DNA from: Sisyra terminalis
Lineage: Eukaryota > Arthropoda > Insecta > Neuroptera > Sisyridae
Assembly (NCBI GenBank): GCA_958496175.1
Contig: OY292274.1
Coordinates: forward strand, 69,884,630 to 69,948,629
DNA: 64,000 nucleotides
Direction: 5' to 3'
Under the pieces are notes generated by a model. It was not told where the DNA came from. It did no database searches and was given only the letters and a program-made list of their open reading frames with translations. This document shows, in pieces, positions 42,159 through 54,700 of this stretch. Position numbers and translations under genes: made by a program. Position 1 is the first letter of the stretch. Each line of letters opens with the position of its first letter.

Positions 42159-45100
42159 GGAAATTTTGAAAAAATCTAAAATAAAACAATATTCATTTTC
42201 TGATCAATAAAACAATAATATTTTTCTCACCTCTCAATTGGTGTAAATCAAACTTTTGCTCTTTGCTCATTTCCATTACTACATACATGCCACTGGTTGG
42301 CGTCGTCTAATTGATGTAACGTAAAGTTTCGTTGATGAAAAATATTACAAGCAATATGAACATTGAAGCTATTTCAAGCCAGTACTTCATCGGTGGCATT
42401 TCTTTGGCTAGAACACGAAAAGCTAAGCATATATTCCACCTATTCTTCCTAAAATGAATACAAATATGAAATGGAAAATAAAAAAAAAATAATAAAACAT
42501 TACATAAGTAGGTAGACCTAAAAATGATACTCAAATCAATTTCTTCAGTGCGCTATAGTGCTACTTCATTTTCTTACTAAAACTTTTAAGCAATTAAATA
42601 AAATATATTACAAGTATGTATATTGTAATCACATTGAAAAGTTTCAGTTTCAATTACATACTCCGTCGGGGATTCCTTCTTTTTGTGCAAGTGAACGCAA
42701 CCAGTGGTACTTTAGAGTATGCTTTACATTTGTCACTAATTGACTTCGCCGTTGATTGTTGCGGCATATTTGAAGTAAGTAGGATAGGAAGTAGTTTCTA
42801 TATTTTGCCAAACTTTGTCATTATTAATCAATAATATTGTTTTTGTCTTCAATATTTTCATTCATTACTTTCCTAGATCGCTTATATATACTTATGACGG
42901 TTATCACTTGGACGATAACATAACGATCCAACGTTATATAAATTTGTAGTTCCACATTATATTAAACACGAAAGTAGTTGGCCGATAGTTCCAAGTTGTT
43001 AGTGTTGGTACTTCTTTCTTGTTTTCATATTGATTTCGATTATTATCCTCTTTATTTTGAGATGTTATTACGTTTGACCATTACCTATTCTTCAATAAAA
43101 CGAATCTAAAAAATTAAAAGAATTAATTTTCTCATCAAATTAATACTATGATGTTATTACCTTCAAAGTTACTACATATTATACAGTATGTAGTAGTAGT
43201 AATAGAGTTTTTTTCACAAGTTTCTGATCTCTTGCTTCCTTGTCCCCAAAGAGATCAAACTCTCCTTGTCCAAGAAGTCGTTGTAATGGAATGAAACAAA
43301 GGAATAAAATAAAATCATCATTTGCAGTTGACAAAAATTTCAACAATTAATTAATTCAAAAAATTGATTATTATTATTGTTAAGTAAGTGTCACCGTTGG
43401 TGGTCGGTAAAAGCCAAAACTATTTCATTCAAACATCCACCTTTGCAGCATCCTTCAATAGCGGTTTCCACCAGCTTTAAAATCATTATCATCACTATAT
43501 TTACCTGCAAAAAGTATTATTGTAATATGTGTTGGAGAAAATATAATTAAAATAGATAATATATTACCTGCATAATGAACTTCTTCTTTCAGACCACAAA
43601 ACTCTCGATGATGTCTTCGTGAATTTTAATGCCACAGGACAAAAAAAGACACAGAAGAATACACAAACACTTCACTTCACTTCACTTTAATTAGGTATCC
43701 TAAATCATGAAATGCACCTAGCAGACCATTTAGGTACCTACCTACCCGACCTAACAGAATCCCTATAGTTTCCTACCCCACCTGCCTATCCAAATATCTA
43801 TAGTATACAGTATTAAGTATACGGGGAAAGGTAGGTAACTGTTTTAAGCCACAACAACGAAAAGTCATAATAAATAACAATAAGTACCAAATTGGGTGCA
43901 ATCTAGGATTCGACCGCGTACATCGTATCAACTGATACCCTAGAATCCTGTGGCCTGTGAAAAGGGAAGAAAGAAAAAAAGATAGAAATAGGGAACAACC
44001 GGAGGCTCAAGAACAGTTACCACGCGGCCCATACCCCTAAGAGCTGAAACGGGAAAAGAAAAAGAAGAAAAAGATAAATTTAAAAAATGCATGCATCTTA
44101 GCTTGACTGAAGTCTTCACAGCATCATACAGCTCCACTCCATCCACAGCATCCAGCATCTTCGATCCAGCCGGCTATCCAATGCCACTTATCACAAACAC
44201 CTGCAATAGAAACAATAACAATATAGCTACCAAAACATAATGCACTATATCAATATAGAGATATTAAACTTTAAATTATTTCAATAAGCAAACTTGAGAA
44301 ATAATGAGATATTTAGGAATTTGAAAGAAAACATGGAAGCAAATCAAAGCCCCAATGCTATTCACACTGACGCCAACTTTTGCCAATCGAATATTTGAAA
44401 AGTTTACTTACAATTAAAGAAAATAGTTAATCCAATTTATGCACCAAACACTTAATTATCATTTTGCACATTAATTATGAAATTATAAACTGTTTTAATT
44501 AATAAATTATTTCCAAACTTTAAGTTATGAAACTTTTCATTGCAACTTGTTGAAAATAAAACAAAGTTTGTTTGTTGCAGTTCCAGCAGTGCCACTACCG
44601 ACCAACCGCCCATGTTAAAAATATTACTAGATTTCAAAAAAGTCACTAAATTTGAAACTAGTGTGTTTTTAAAGAGACTAATCGATTTTCTTTTTCCATG
44701 CAATATTTTATGAAGATAGAAGATGAAAATTAAAAATATGATAAAACTTACTATGTTTTTTTGTCCTTTCATGTCCTTCTCGCAGTTGTTACGTTTTGCA
44801 ATACTTTATCGTTGTACTTTGGACTTATATCAAATTTTCAATTGCATAGGTACACACTACCGACTCTCCGCTAAAACATATAATTTCGCCGTCAAATATC
44901 GAAAAGAATTATTTGTTGATTTTTTTTTGCAAAGGGTTATTTGTTAAAGTACCTGTTAATTGCATTATTAAATTTACACAAAGACGGACTATACCGAGCT
45001 ATCTCTGCTGGATATCAGATGAAAACATAATTATGCAATTGGATTAAAATATAAATCTCATTAGACAACTCATTCGTTTGTAAAGACACCAATTTGGGGA

Positions 45101-45685
45101 AAAGAATCAATTTTTTCAATTCTACTAATAACGTTTTGCATTTTTCCCATTTTTCTTATGTTTTTCGGAAGATGTGTTTGAATTCCCTGGAGTAACAAAC
45201 GTTTTACGATTCTCCAGTAAATCTTTTCCATAACAAACATTGTTTTGTCTGTTGCAAAAATGTTTAACTAAAAATGAAAAAATGCACAAACATTACACAT
45301 TTAGTTTACTTCTACAAACACTTGAATCAAAATTATTGCTTACGATTATTTCCTTTTTTCCTGTAACAATGAATTTCAAGTTTTCTTCAATATTATATCA
45401 ATTGCTGCAACTGCTTGAACTACAAAACAACAATAAAAGCAATTAAAAGCTTATGAGGTCAATTATAATTGGTCGGCATTGGCAATTCTTAAATACAAAG
45501 AGTTCATAACTTTTATGTCATTTTATTATTGTAAAGTTTATTAATACTACAAAGTTTTATTTTCCATAAGTAGGTACAAATGAATTCCTCAGAATATTTT
45601 TTTAATGAACTCCATGAAATCCATGCAAACCATTCGACAAAATGACTTTGTGTTCCAATATTGATTTAGTCTGGAAAAATCAAGC
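42159..45685. repeat. Segmental duplication, copy 2 (partner 19215-22613)
   Basis: Second copy of the segment described at 19215. It lacks the MITE found in copy 1 and keeps about 250 bp deleted there. A TACTACATATTATACAGTATGTAGTAGTA palindromic phrase occurs near 43173 and, in altered form, in copy 1 near 20216. It extends on its right into a further local duplication (45440-46460 against 47030-48110). Confidence 0.9.
42307..42448 (-). CDS. Conserved exon-like ORF with one membrane segment, copy 2
   Basis: After acceptor CATTTTAG (42450-42449) the minus strand is open to TAG at 42307. It reads RWNICLAFRVLAKEMPP, then MKYWLEIASMFILLVIFF and INETLRYIN before the stop. Relative to copy 1 it has two extra codons in the hydrophobic run and a different last few residues. 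A single-pass membrane C-terminus is plausible, but the protein family is unknown. Confidence 0.45.
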
Positions 45686-48590
45686 AAAATATTAAATACC
45701 CAAATATTTATAAAACTGATCATTTACATTTAAATTAATTACCATTTTCATTTAATAATTCTGCCTCGGACATAAGAAAGTTAAAGATTATCAATCCTTT
45801 ATGTTGCGAGATTGATTGTTACCCAATTAATCATTTTTTCTTTGTCTTATTTGTTAAAGTCTTCAGACAAATATTCAATCGTTAAAGTAAAGTTCTTTAA
45901 CGCTTTGTTATCCCTTTGTTTATATTCAGTAAGTTTCTTTAAATTTTAATCTAAAACAGGTGGAAAAACCACGATTAGTTAGACTCATAATCATTAGAAA
46001 TCTCAACAGATTATATCAAGCTTACAATTTTAATTTCTTGAAGATTTGAAAAAGCTAAAGTTTGTTTTACTTTAAAGTTTTACAGTTGCATCGGTATTAC
46101 TGGAAATAAAAAATACATAAGCCTTATTATGTACATTGTCTTGAGATTAATCTTTAATTCCATTTGTTATTTTATATTTGGCAACTCGATTAGTGATTGA
46201 AAATTTCATACAAAGTTGTCCCGTTTTTGGTTTACATTTTGCCATAAATATTGTGAGTTTTATTATTGTACTGATGTTTGGGATGTTCAACTAGCATTTG
46301 GTAGTTTCAATGATTTTCTGCAACGTCATGCCATCTATCCATCAATTGTTAAATTACTCCAAATTATGACTTTTACAATCTAAAAGAAAAACATAGCAGA
46401 TTTAGTTAAGATTGAAGAAAATAAACTTTCAAACAATAAGAAATATTACCTCTTAAAATTCTTAAATTATGGCGTTTACAATGGGCTATCCGTTCCAGAT
46501 TTCTCTGAACCTTCTCCACGTCTGTCCAACGGGCCAATTGGGTGATTGGCCTCGTTTTCTGTTCCCTTCTGGTTGTCCTTTTACCATCAGATTTTCTATG
46601 GTTTTGTAGCGCCAGGTGATAAATCCGAAAAACCTGAGGATTCGTCTTTACGTCAAGGACTAAAGTCATTGGACTGGTTTAATTTCGTTCAAGACATTCG
46701 TTCTTTTGGCCGTCCAGGGGATCTGCAGCATTCTGCTCCTGCAGACCCACATTTCAAAGGCATTAATTCGTCACCGATCAACTGCACGGATATTCCAAGT
46801 TTCCGAAGCGTAAGAGAAATTAAAAAAATAAAAAACAGTGTACCAACCAATATGATTTTAGTGGCTTTTAATATATCGCAATCCTTTTATACTTTGGACA
46901 GTTGTGTTACGACAGACCCAGCAATTTTGATACGTCGGTCGTCTAATTTCGTGCTCACCTGATCCGAATACGTTTAATATTAGGATTTAATTTTTAATGC
47001 ATTTATAAAACAACAATTCAAAGCTTATAGTCTCTCTTCAAAGCTCATATTCTAAAGCTTTATGGTCAATTAATTGTAACTAGTCAACCTTGGCAACTTT
47101 CGAAGATAATGACATCACAACTTGGCCATGTATTTGTTGTATTTGGTTAATACTATAAAGTTTTATTTTCCATAAGTACAAATAAATTCTTCAGATGAAA
47201 ACTTGATGATTTTAGTAAGTTTCTTCAATGCCAACCATCCGACAACACAACTTTCTTCAAATGATGATTTAATCTGGAAATATCAACCAAATATTAAATA
47301 TCTACATATCGATAAAAACTAATTTTTAGCTTTGAAAAATTATTACCATTTTCATTTAATAATTGTGCCTCGGAAATAAGAAAGTAAAAGATTATCAATC
47401 CTCTGTGCTGCGAGATTAATTGTTACCCAATTTATCATTTTTTTTCTTATTCTTATTTGTTAAAGTCTTCAGACAAAAATTCAATCGTTAAAGTAAAGTT
47501 CATTAACGCTTTGTTATCCATTTGTTTATATTTTGTAATTTTCTTCAAATTTTGTCCTGAAACAGGGTGGACAAACACAACAAATTGGATTCATAATCAT
47601 TAGAAATCTCAACAGATTATATTCAACTTACAATTTTCAATTCTTGAACAATGGAAAAATCTAAAGTTAATTTTACTTTAAAGTTTTAAAGATGCTTCGG
47701 TATTAGTGGAAATATAAAATACATGAGCCTTATTATGTACATTGTCTTGAGATTAATGTTTTTATCCATTAAAGAGCAAAAATAGAATCCGAAAATATTA
47801 ATTGTTATTTTATATTGGCCACTCAATTAGTGCTTGAAGATTTCATACAAAGTTGTTCCGTTTTTGGTTTACATTTTGCCATAAATATTGCGTTTTATTA
47901 TTGTACTGATGTTTGAGATCTTCCAACATCATTTAGTAGTTTCAATGATTTTCTGCATTGTCATGCCATCTGTCCATCAATTCTCAAATTACTTCAAATT
48001 ATGACTGTTTAAATCTAAAAGAGAAACATTAAATTTACTTTAAATTGAAGAAAATAAACTTTTAAACAACAAAAGTTATTACCTTTAAAAGTTCCAGTCT
48101 TTCTTAACAATTGGGTTTTGTAGGCTTTGAAAATGGCCTGTGAGTTTTATATTGAAAAAAATATTAACCATTGTGTTTTTGATATGAAATCTTATCCTCC
48201 AAGATGAAGAACAAATGTTTTTCTTTATAAAAAATTATAAACATAAACCACTTTCGAATGTAAGTTCATATAAAAAGTCCCATGCTCGAAGATTGCCCAA
48301 TGAATTGTCCTTTTTTCGTTCCCATTTATCCTTAAGCTAGGCTGCTGCATTGGTTAAAACTTTTGAGTTTTTCAAATAAAGTTTGGAAGATTTATTTTCC
48401 CTAAGACCTTACTATAGATCGGAAGATTTTGCTTCAAACAATGATCTAAAACGCAACATAAAAAAAAGTGCAATTGAAGAAGATTTTCTGTATTAAACAC
48501 TTTCAAAAATATAAAAAAGTAGATACCTTTAATTTCTTGAAGAACAATATGTTCTTTCAACAATTGGGTATAGTAGACAAGATAAAATGA
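45440..48590. repeat. Local tandem duplication with exon-like ends
   Basis: 45440-46460 and 47030-48110 are similar in the same order (TTTTATTTTCCATAAGTA, ATTATCAATCCT.T, GAGATT.ATTGTTACCCAAT, TTCAATGATTTTCTGCA). On the minus strand, short open stretches ending in splice-donor-like sites recur. 48524-48590 reads SFYLVYYTQLLKEHIVLQEIK before G|GTATCT, and about 48080-48150 reads QAIFKAYKTQLLRKTGTFK before G|GTAATA. The resemblance (Y-x-TQLL-x-K) hints at duplicated exons of an unidentified gene. Confidence 0.5.
46450..46810 (-). pseudogene. LINE (non-LTR retrotransposon) reverse-transcriptase remnant
   Basis: The minus strand, read across frames, gives INAFEMWVCRSRMLQ, IPWTAKRTNVLNEIK, then ILRFFGFITWR and KGQPEGNRKRGQ. 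These match the C-terminal part of insect LINE RT proteins (AFEMWCYRRMLRIPWT...RTN, RYFGHI.RR, G..EGKR.RGR). Stops and frameshifts separate the pieces, so it is inactive. It lies between the two local duplicates. Confidence 0.85.
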
Positions 48591-48599
48591 CTGTTAGAT

Positions 48600-51500
48600 A
48601 AATATTGGAAATATATAGATCACCGATGTGATAAGATAATCCACGATTGGCAAACTGGAGGACATCTCAAATATAATCACAAAGTTGTTTATATATACGC
48701 AGATTACAAGGGACATGATGATTTAGATAAGTTATTTATTCAATCCTAAAAAAAACATTAAATCAATCAAAATCAATAAACTAAAAACAACGTATTTGGA
48801 AACTTAAAACTTTTTTTTTTGCTATTGTATATTTGATAAATCGTAATGTGTAATTTGGTGTATATAAATACAACATGTAATATTGTTTGCCTATACGCAA
48901 GCATAAGTGAATATAATTGTTGCAAATTCTATATGTCATCGTTATTTACTAATTATTTCAGTTTTCATTTGATTTTCAACAAATGTTTCACTACAAATTT
49001 TTTTTCTAAGACTAATTAAAGCTAAATATATTTTAAAAATCTCATTTTACTAGCTACGTTATGAAAAAATATTCACTAAACTTACACACCTCAAAGCCGT
49101 GGCTCATGGAACAATTTTCAAATGTCTATTTACGAAAACCAAATATTAATAACAACAAAATTTTTCGGCCAAACTATTGAAATATTGTTAGACTAATGTA
49201 TCAATTCCTTTTTATAGAAAAAAAATATTTTTTACTAATGGAAAAAAATCATATATTCTAGACATATGGCCTATGACTTTAAGGTACAATTATTTTAGTC
49301 ATTTTTTTTATAGAAATTCAATTTGAAACGATAATTTTTTTTTTATAAATCTCTAGAAAAAACATCAAACTAAAGCGATAAAGTCTTTGCAAGCCGTTAA
49401 ATGCTTATTAATTAATAGAAAAAAATTCATTAATATCACAGTTGGATTCAATATTGAACAGCCATTTTTGTAAGTGGTTATTTTCATAAAAAAAATTCCG
49501 TGTGCACCTTAAATTTTTCATAGATTTACAGGAAAATTAATGAACTAAATCGCAAAACAATTTTTCATGCCAGATTTTGATGATAATTGTAAAAAAATTC
49601 AAATTTAAATATCACAAACCGAAGCCATGCCAGAACCACTAAAAGTTTTTTGCCAATCTTTATATGTAAACATATCAATTGCATTGATATTTTTGCATCA
49701 GATGATAGACAAATGTTTAAAATAAACGGGAAAAACTTTTTTTTTTCTTCGAATTTCTAATAAAATATAAAAAATCCACAATAATCAAAACCATAAATTG
49801 TGATCAAGACGCCGAGGAAGCCGCTAAGCCTATGCCAACAGTTTTCAACTACATAAATGTATTTATCACTTACCAGAGCGAAAATAATAATTCCTAATTA
49901 CATAAAAAGAACTTCAATCTCAAGTTCAATTAGTATTTCAACATAATAAACACAAATTTATTAATTATAACAATAATTAATTATGACATAACGCCTAAAA
50001 AAACAAACGAAAATCTAAAGTCAAGTAGGCATGCGCAATAACCAAAATAAACACCGCGACAATTCAAACATCGAATTAATTATTTCTATTGAGTTTAATA
50101 AAAATTAATTAAAATATCTTTATTTGTATTTTATTCCAACAAAAGTTGATTTTATTTGCAAGTTTTTAATTTCCTAGAGGAAAAGTTAATACCCTAACCT
50201 CTATACAAAATAAAACTAATGAAATGATAAAAGTTAAAAAATCGACAATATTTCTTTCTATCGTATGAATGCAGTTGTACGGTTAAACCTAGTCTACCCC
50301 CCCTGGCCTCCGGCGATCAAGACAGATGTTTATCTAAAAAAAAATAAACATGGTTCCAAATGCTGCAAAATAGAGTCAAACCTACCTGCAAGTATAAGAG
50401 GAAAAAGGAAGAATTACAAAAAAACCTTCCGTTCCCCTATTCCGTGATGCCAATGTTTATAAAAGTACAAGGATTATCGCATAGAATACAATTAGGATAC
50501 ATAAAATATTCTGAGTTTTCTTCTGCACGTAAGAATAATTTAAACTTACTTTATGAATGATATAATTGCATATTGATTACCACTGATTAAATTTATTTTG
50601 CAATTGCAGTTATATCAATTGAATTCGATGGATCGTTTTGCATTAAATTATCACATCTCCAATCCACTAATTAATGGAGTTTTATTGGTAATTAATAAGA
50701 AATGAATTAAGAACCAAGGGACAACTTTTGAAAACTCAATTTGTACCAATAATTGATCAAGAAGGGTACTTTTTGTGCAAGAATTGTAAGGATTTATTTT
50801 GAAGATTATGCACATAATATGTCATTGCTTTTTTATTTTTTAGATCCAAATATTGTGGATATTTGTGTTGACCAATTTGTAACCATCAAATTTCATCTCA
50901 AAAGTGCAGTTTGCTCAGTTAAATTAATCTTTCATAGTACAACAAAAGACCATTCTAACAAATTAGTGACAAAGATTTGATGAATATTATGAATTTAATG
51001 CAAACGAGATTGATTTTCCACGTGTTCTACAAACTGATGGCTAAATTTTGTTGGTTCTACAATACCACGAAAAGACAAAATATTATCTTCCAAAAGAGTT
51101 GCAAATTGCATTAGAACAAGTGATTTAATGATAAATTTTTATAATAAACAAATATTCAATGTTCATAGTTGTACTTGTGAATAAAATAACATTTATTACA
51201 AAAAATTAAAGTCATTTTCAAGTGTGTGGTTTATAAGTTGTCCTAGCATTCTCTCTAATTTTTCCAATTAAGACTCAAAGTTTGACGATATATAAAATTT
51301 TATAGAATCAAAATAAAGTTCATACCTATACCTATCAAATTATGATAATAGAATACAATTTTATCAAAGATTTTTAATTATATATTTCAAATTAAAATTG
51401 TTAAAATTCAATGGTTTGCTTTACTGTTGTATAGGCAAACATAATAACACCAAGAAAAGTAGGTTGCATAAACAAAAACAAAATACATAAACAAAACAGT

Positions 51501-51746
51501 AAAAAATATGATAATAAAAATCGAAACAAAGCCAAGAATTAAGAAAACTACTTAAGCAACTTTGGATATAAATCATCGACGACAATTATTTAAATCAATT
51601 TCTAACTTTCAAAGTCAATAACTATTTGTGGCCATTGAATATGAATTGATATTATATTCACTAGAGACACGAGGCCCTTATTAAAATGCATTGAATTCAT
51701 ATATTAGGGTCCGAAATAAATCAATAAATTAAAAATTAACCATCAG
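48600..51746. other. AT-rich intergenic region
   Basis: No ORF over 75 codons has recognisable content (candidates at 50265-50447 and 50753-50980 were examined), and there is no delimited repeat. It separates the duplicated region from the satellite. Confidence 0.5.
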
Positions 51747-54700
51747 TCCCGTAAACTAAATGTACTTTGTCTTAATATCGTTAAGGATAATTCAATCATT
51801 AATACTCAGTTCAATTTTAGCGAAAGAAACCATTCCTGATATCCTTTTTGTCCTCTTGAAAATTGTCCTTTTTGAAACTTTGAAATGGAATTGTGGTCGT
51901 CCTGTTACCCACAGGAAGAAAATTTCTTCACAGTGTAATTCACTTGAAGGCCCTTAATCTAAAGCCGCTAAGAAAACTAGGTCTCATAATGAAAAGTCAC
52001 CCCCCTGAAATGGCCTTATTTCTGACGAAAATTGGCCCCGTGATGTACAAATCCTTAACTTCCCGTTTTAATTCCGGGCAAACTATCCCGTGAATAAAAA
52101 GTATTTTTTGTTAATATCGTTAAGGATGATTCAATCATTAATATTACGTTCAATTTTAGCGAAAGAAACCATTCCTTATATCCTTTTTATCCTATTGAAA
52201 ATTGTCCTTTTTGAAACTTTGAATTGGAATTGTGGTCGTCCTGTTACCCACAGGAAGAAAATTTTTTCACATTGCAATTCACTTGAAGGCCCTCAATCAA
52301 AATCCGTTGAGAAAACTAGGTCTCATAATGAAAAGTCACCCCCCTGAAATGGCCTTATTTCGGACGAAAATTGGCGCATTAATGTACAACTCCTTAATTT
52401 CCCGTTTAAATTCCGGGCAAACTATCCCGTAAATAAAAAGTTCTTTTTGTTAATATCGTTAAGGATGATTCAATCATTAATATTACGTTCAATTTTAGCG
52501 AAAGAAACCATTCCTTATATCCTTTTTATCCTATTGAAAATTGTCCTTTTTGAAACTTTGAATTGGAATTGTGGTCGTCCTGTTACCCACAGGAAGAAAA
52601 TTTTTTCACATTGCAATTCACTTGAAGGCCCTCAATCAAAATCCGTTGAGAAAACTAGGTCTCATAATGAAAAGTCACCCCCCTGAAATGGCCTTATTTC
52701 GGACGAAAATTGGCGCATTAATGTACAACTCCTTAATTTCCCGTTTAAATTCCGGGCAAACTATCCCGTAAATAAAAAGTTTTTTTTGTTAATATCGTTA
52801 AGGATGATTCAATCATTAATATTACGTTCAATTTTAGCGAAAGAAACCATTCCTTATATCCTTTTTATCCAATTGAAAATTGTCCTTTTTGAAACTTTGA
52901 ATTGGAATTGTGGTCGTCCTGTTACCCACAGGAAGAAAATTTTTTCACATTGCAATTCACTTGAAGGCCCTCAATCAAAATCCGTTGAGAAAACTAGGTC
53001 TCATAATGAAAAGTCACCCCCCTGAAATGGCCTTATTTCGGACGAAAATTGGCGCATTAATGTACAACTCCTTAATTTCCCGTTTAAATTCCGGGCAAAC
53101 TATCCCGTAAATAAAAAGTTTTTTTTGTTAATATCGTTAAGGATGATTCAATCATTAATATTACGTTCAATTTTAGCGAAAGAAACCATTCCTTATATCC
53201 TTTTTATCCTATTGAAAATTGTCCTTTTTGAAACTTTGAATTGGAATTGTGGTCGTCCTGTTACCCACAGGAAGAAAATTTTTTCACATTGCAATTCACT
53301 TGAAGGCCCTCAATCAAAATCCGTTGAGAAAACTAGGTCTCATAATGAAAAGTCACCCCCCTGAAATGGCCTTATTTCGGACGAAAATTGGCGCATTAAT
53401 GTACAACTCCTTAATTTCCCGTTTAAATTCCGGGCAAACTATCCCGTAAATAAAAAGTTCTTTTTGTTAATATCGTTAAGGATGATTCAATCATTAATAT
53501 TACGTTCAATTTTAGCGAAAGAAACCATTCCTTATATCCTTTTTATCCTATTGAAAATTGTTCTTTTTGAAACTTTGAATTGGAATTGTGGTCGTCCTGT
53601 TACCCACAGGAAGAAAATTTTTTCACATTGCAATTCACTTGAAGGCCCTCAATCAAAATCCGTTGAGAAAACTAGGTCTCATTATGAAAAGTCACCCCCC
53701 TGAAATGGCCTTATTTCGGACGAAAATTGGCGCATTAATGTACAACTCCTTAATTTCCCGTTTAAATTCCGGGCAAACTATCCCGTAAATAAAAAGTTTT
53801 TTTTGTTAATATCGTTAAGGATGATTCAATCATTAATATTACGTTCAATTTTAGCGAAAGAAACCATTCCTTATATCCTTTTTATCCTATTGAAAATTGT
53901 CCTTTTTGAAACTTTGAATTGGAATTGTGGTCGTCCTGTTACCCACAGGAAGAAAATTTTTTCACATTGCAATTCACTTGAAGGCCCTCAATCAAAATCC
54001 GTTGAGAAAACTAGGTCTCATAATGAAAAGTCACCCCCCTGAAATGGCCTTATTTCGGACGAAAATTGGCGCATTAATGTACAACTCCTTAATTTCCCGT
54101 TTAAATTCCGGGCAAACTATCCCGTAAATAAAAAGTTTTTTTTGTTAATATCGTTAAGGATGATTCAATCATTAATATTACGTTCAATTTTAGCGAAAGA
54201 AACCATTCCTTATATCCTTTTTATCCTATTGAAAATTGTCCTTTTTGAAACTTTGAATTGGAATTGTGGTCGTCCTGTTACCCACAGGAAGAAAATTTTT
54301 TCACATTGCAATTCACTTGAAGGCCCTCAATCAAAATCCGTTGAGAAAACTAGGTCTCATAATGAAAAGTCACCCCCCTGAAATGGCCTTATTTCGGACG
54401 AAAATTGGCGCATTAATGTACAACTCCTTAATTTCCCGTTTAAATTCCGGGCAAACTATCCCGTAAATAAAAAGTTCTTTTTGTTAATATCGTTAAGGAT
54501 GATTCAATCATTAATATTACGTTCAATTTTAGCGAAAGAAACCATTCCTTATATCCTTTTTATCCTATTGAAAATTGTCCTTTTTGAAACTTTGAATTGG
54601 AATTGTGGTCGTCCTGTTACCCACAGGAAGAAAATTTTTTCACATTGCAATTCACTTGAAGGCCCTCAATCAAAATCCGTTGAGAAAACTAGGTCTCATT

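Noticed and set aside
46546..46962. 138-codon plus-strand ORF
   Set aside because: It lies antisense to the clear LINE reverse-transcriptase remnant and is explained by it.
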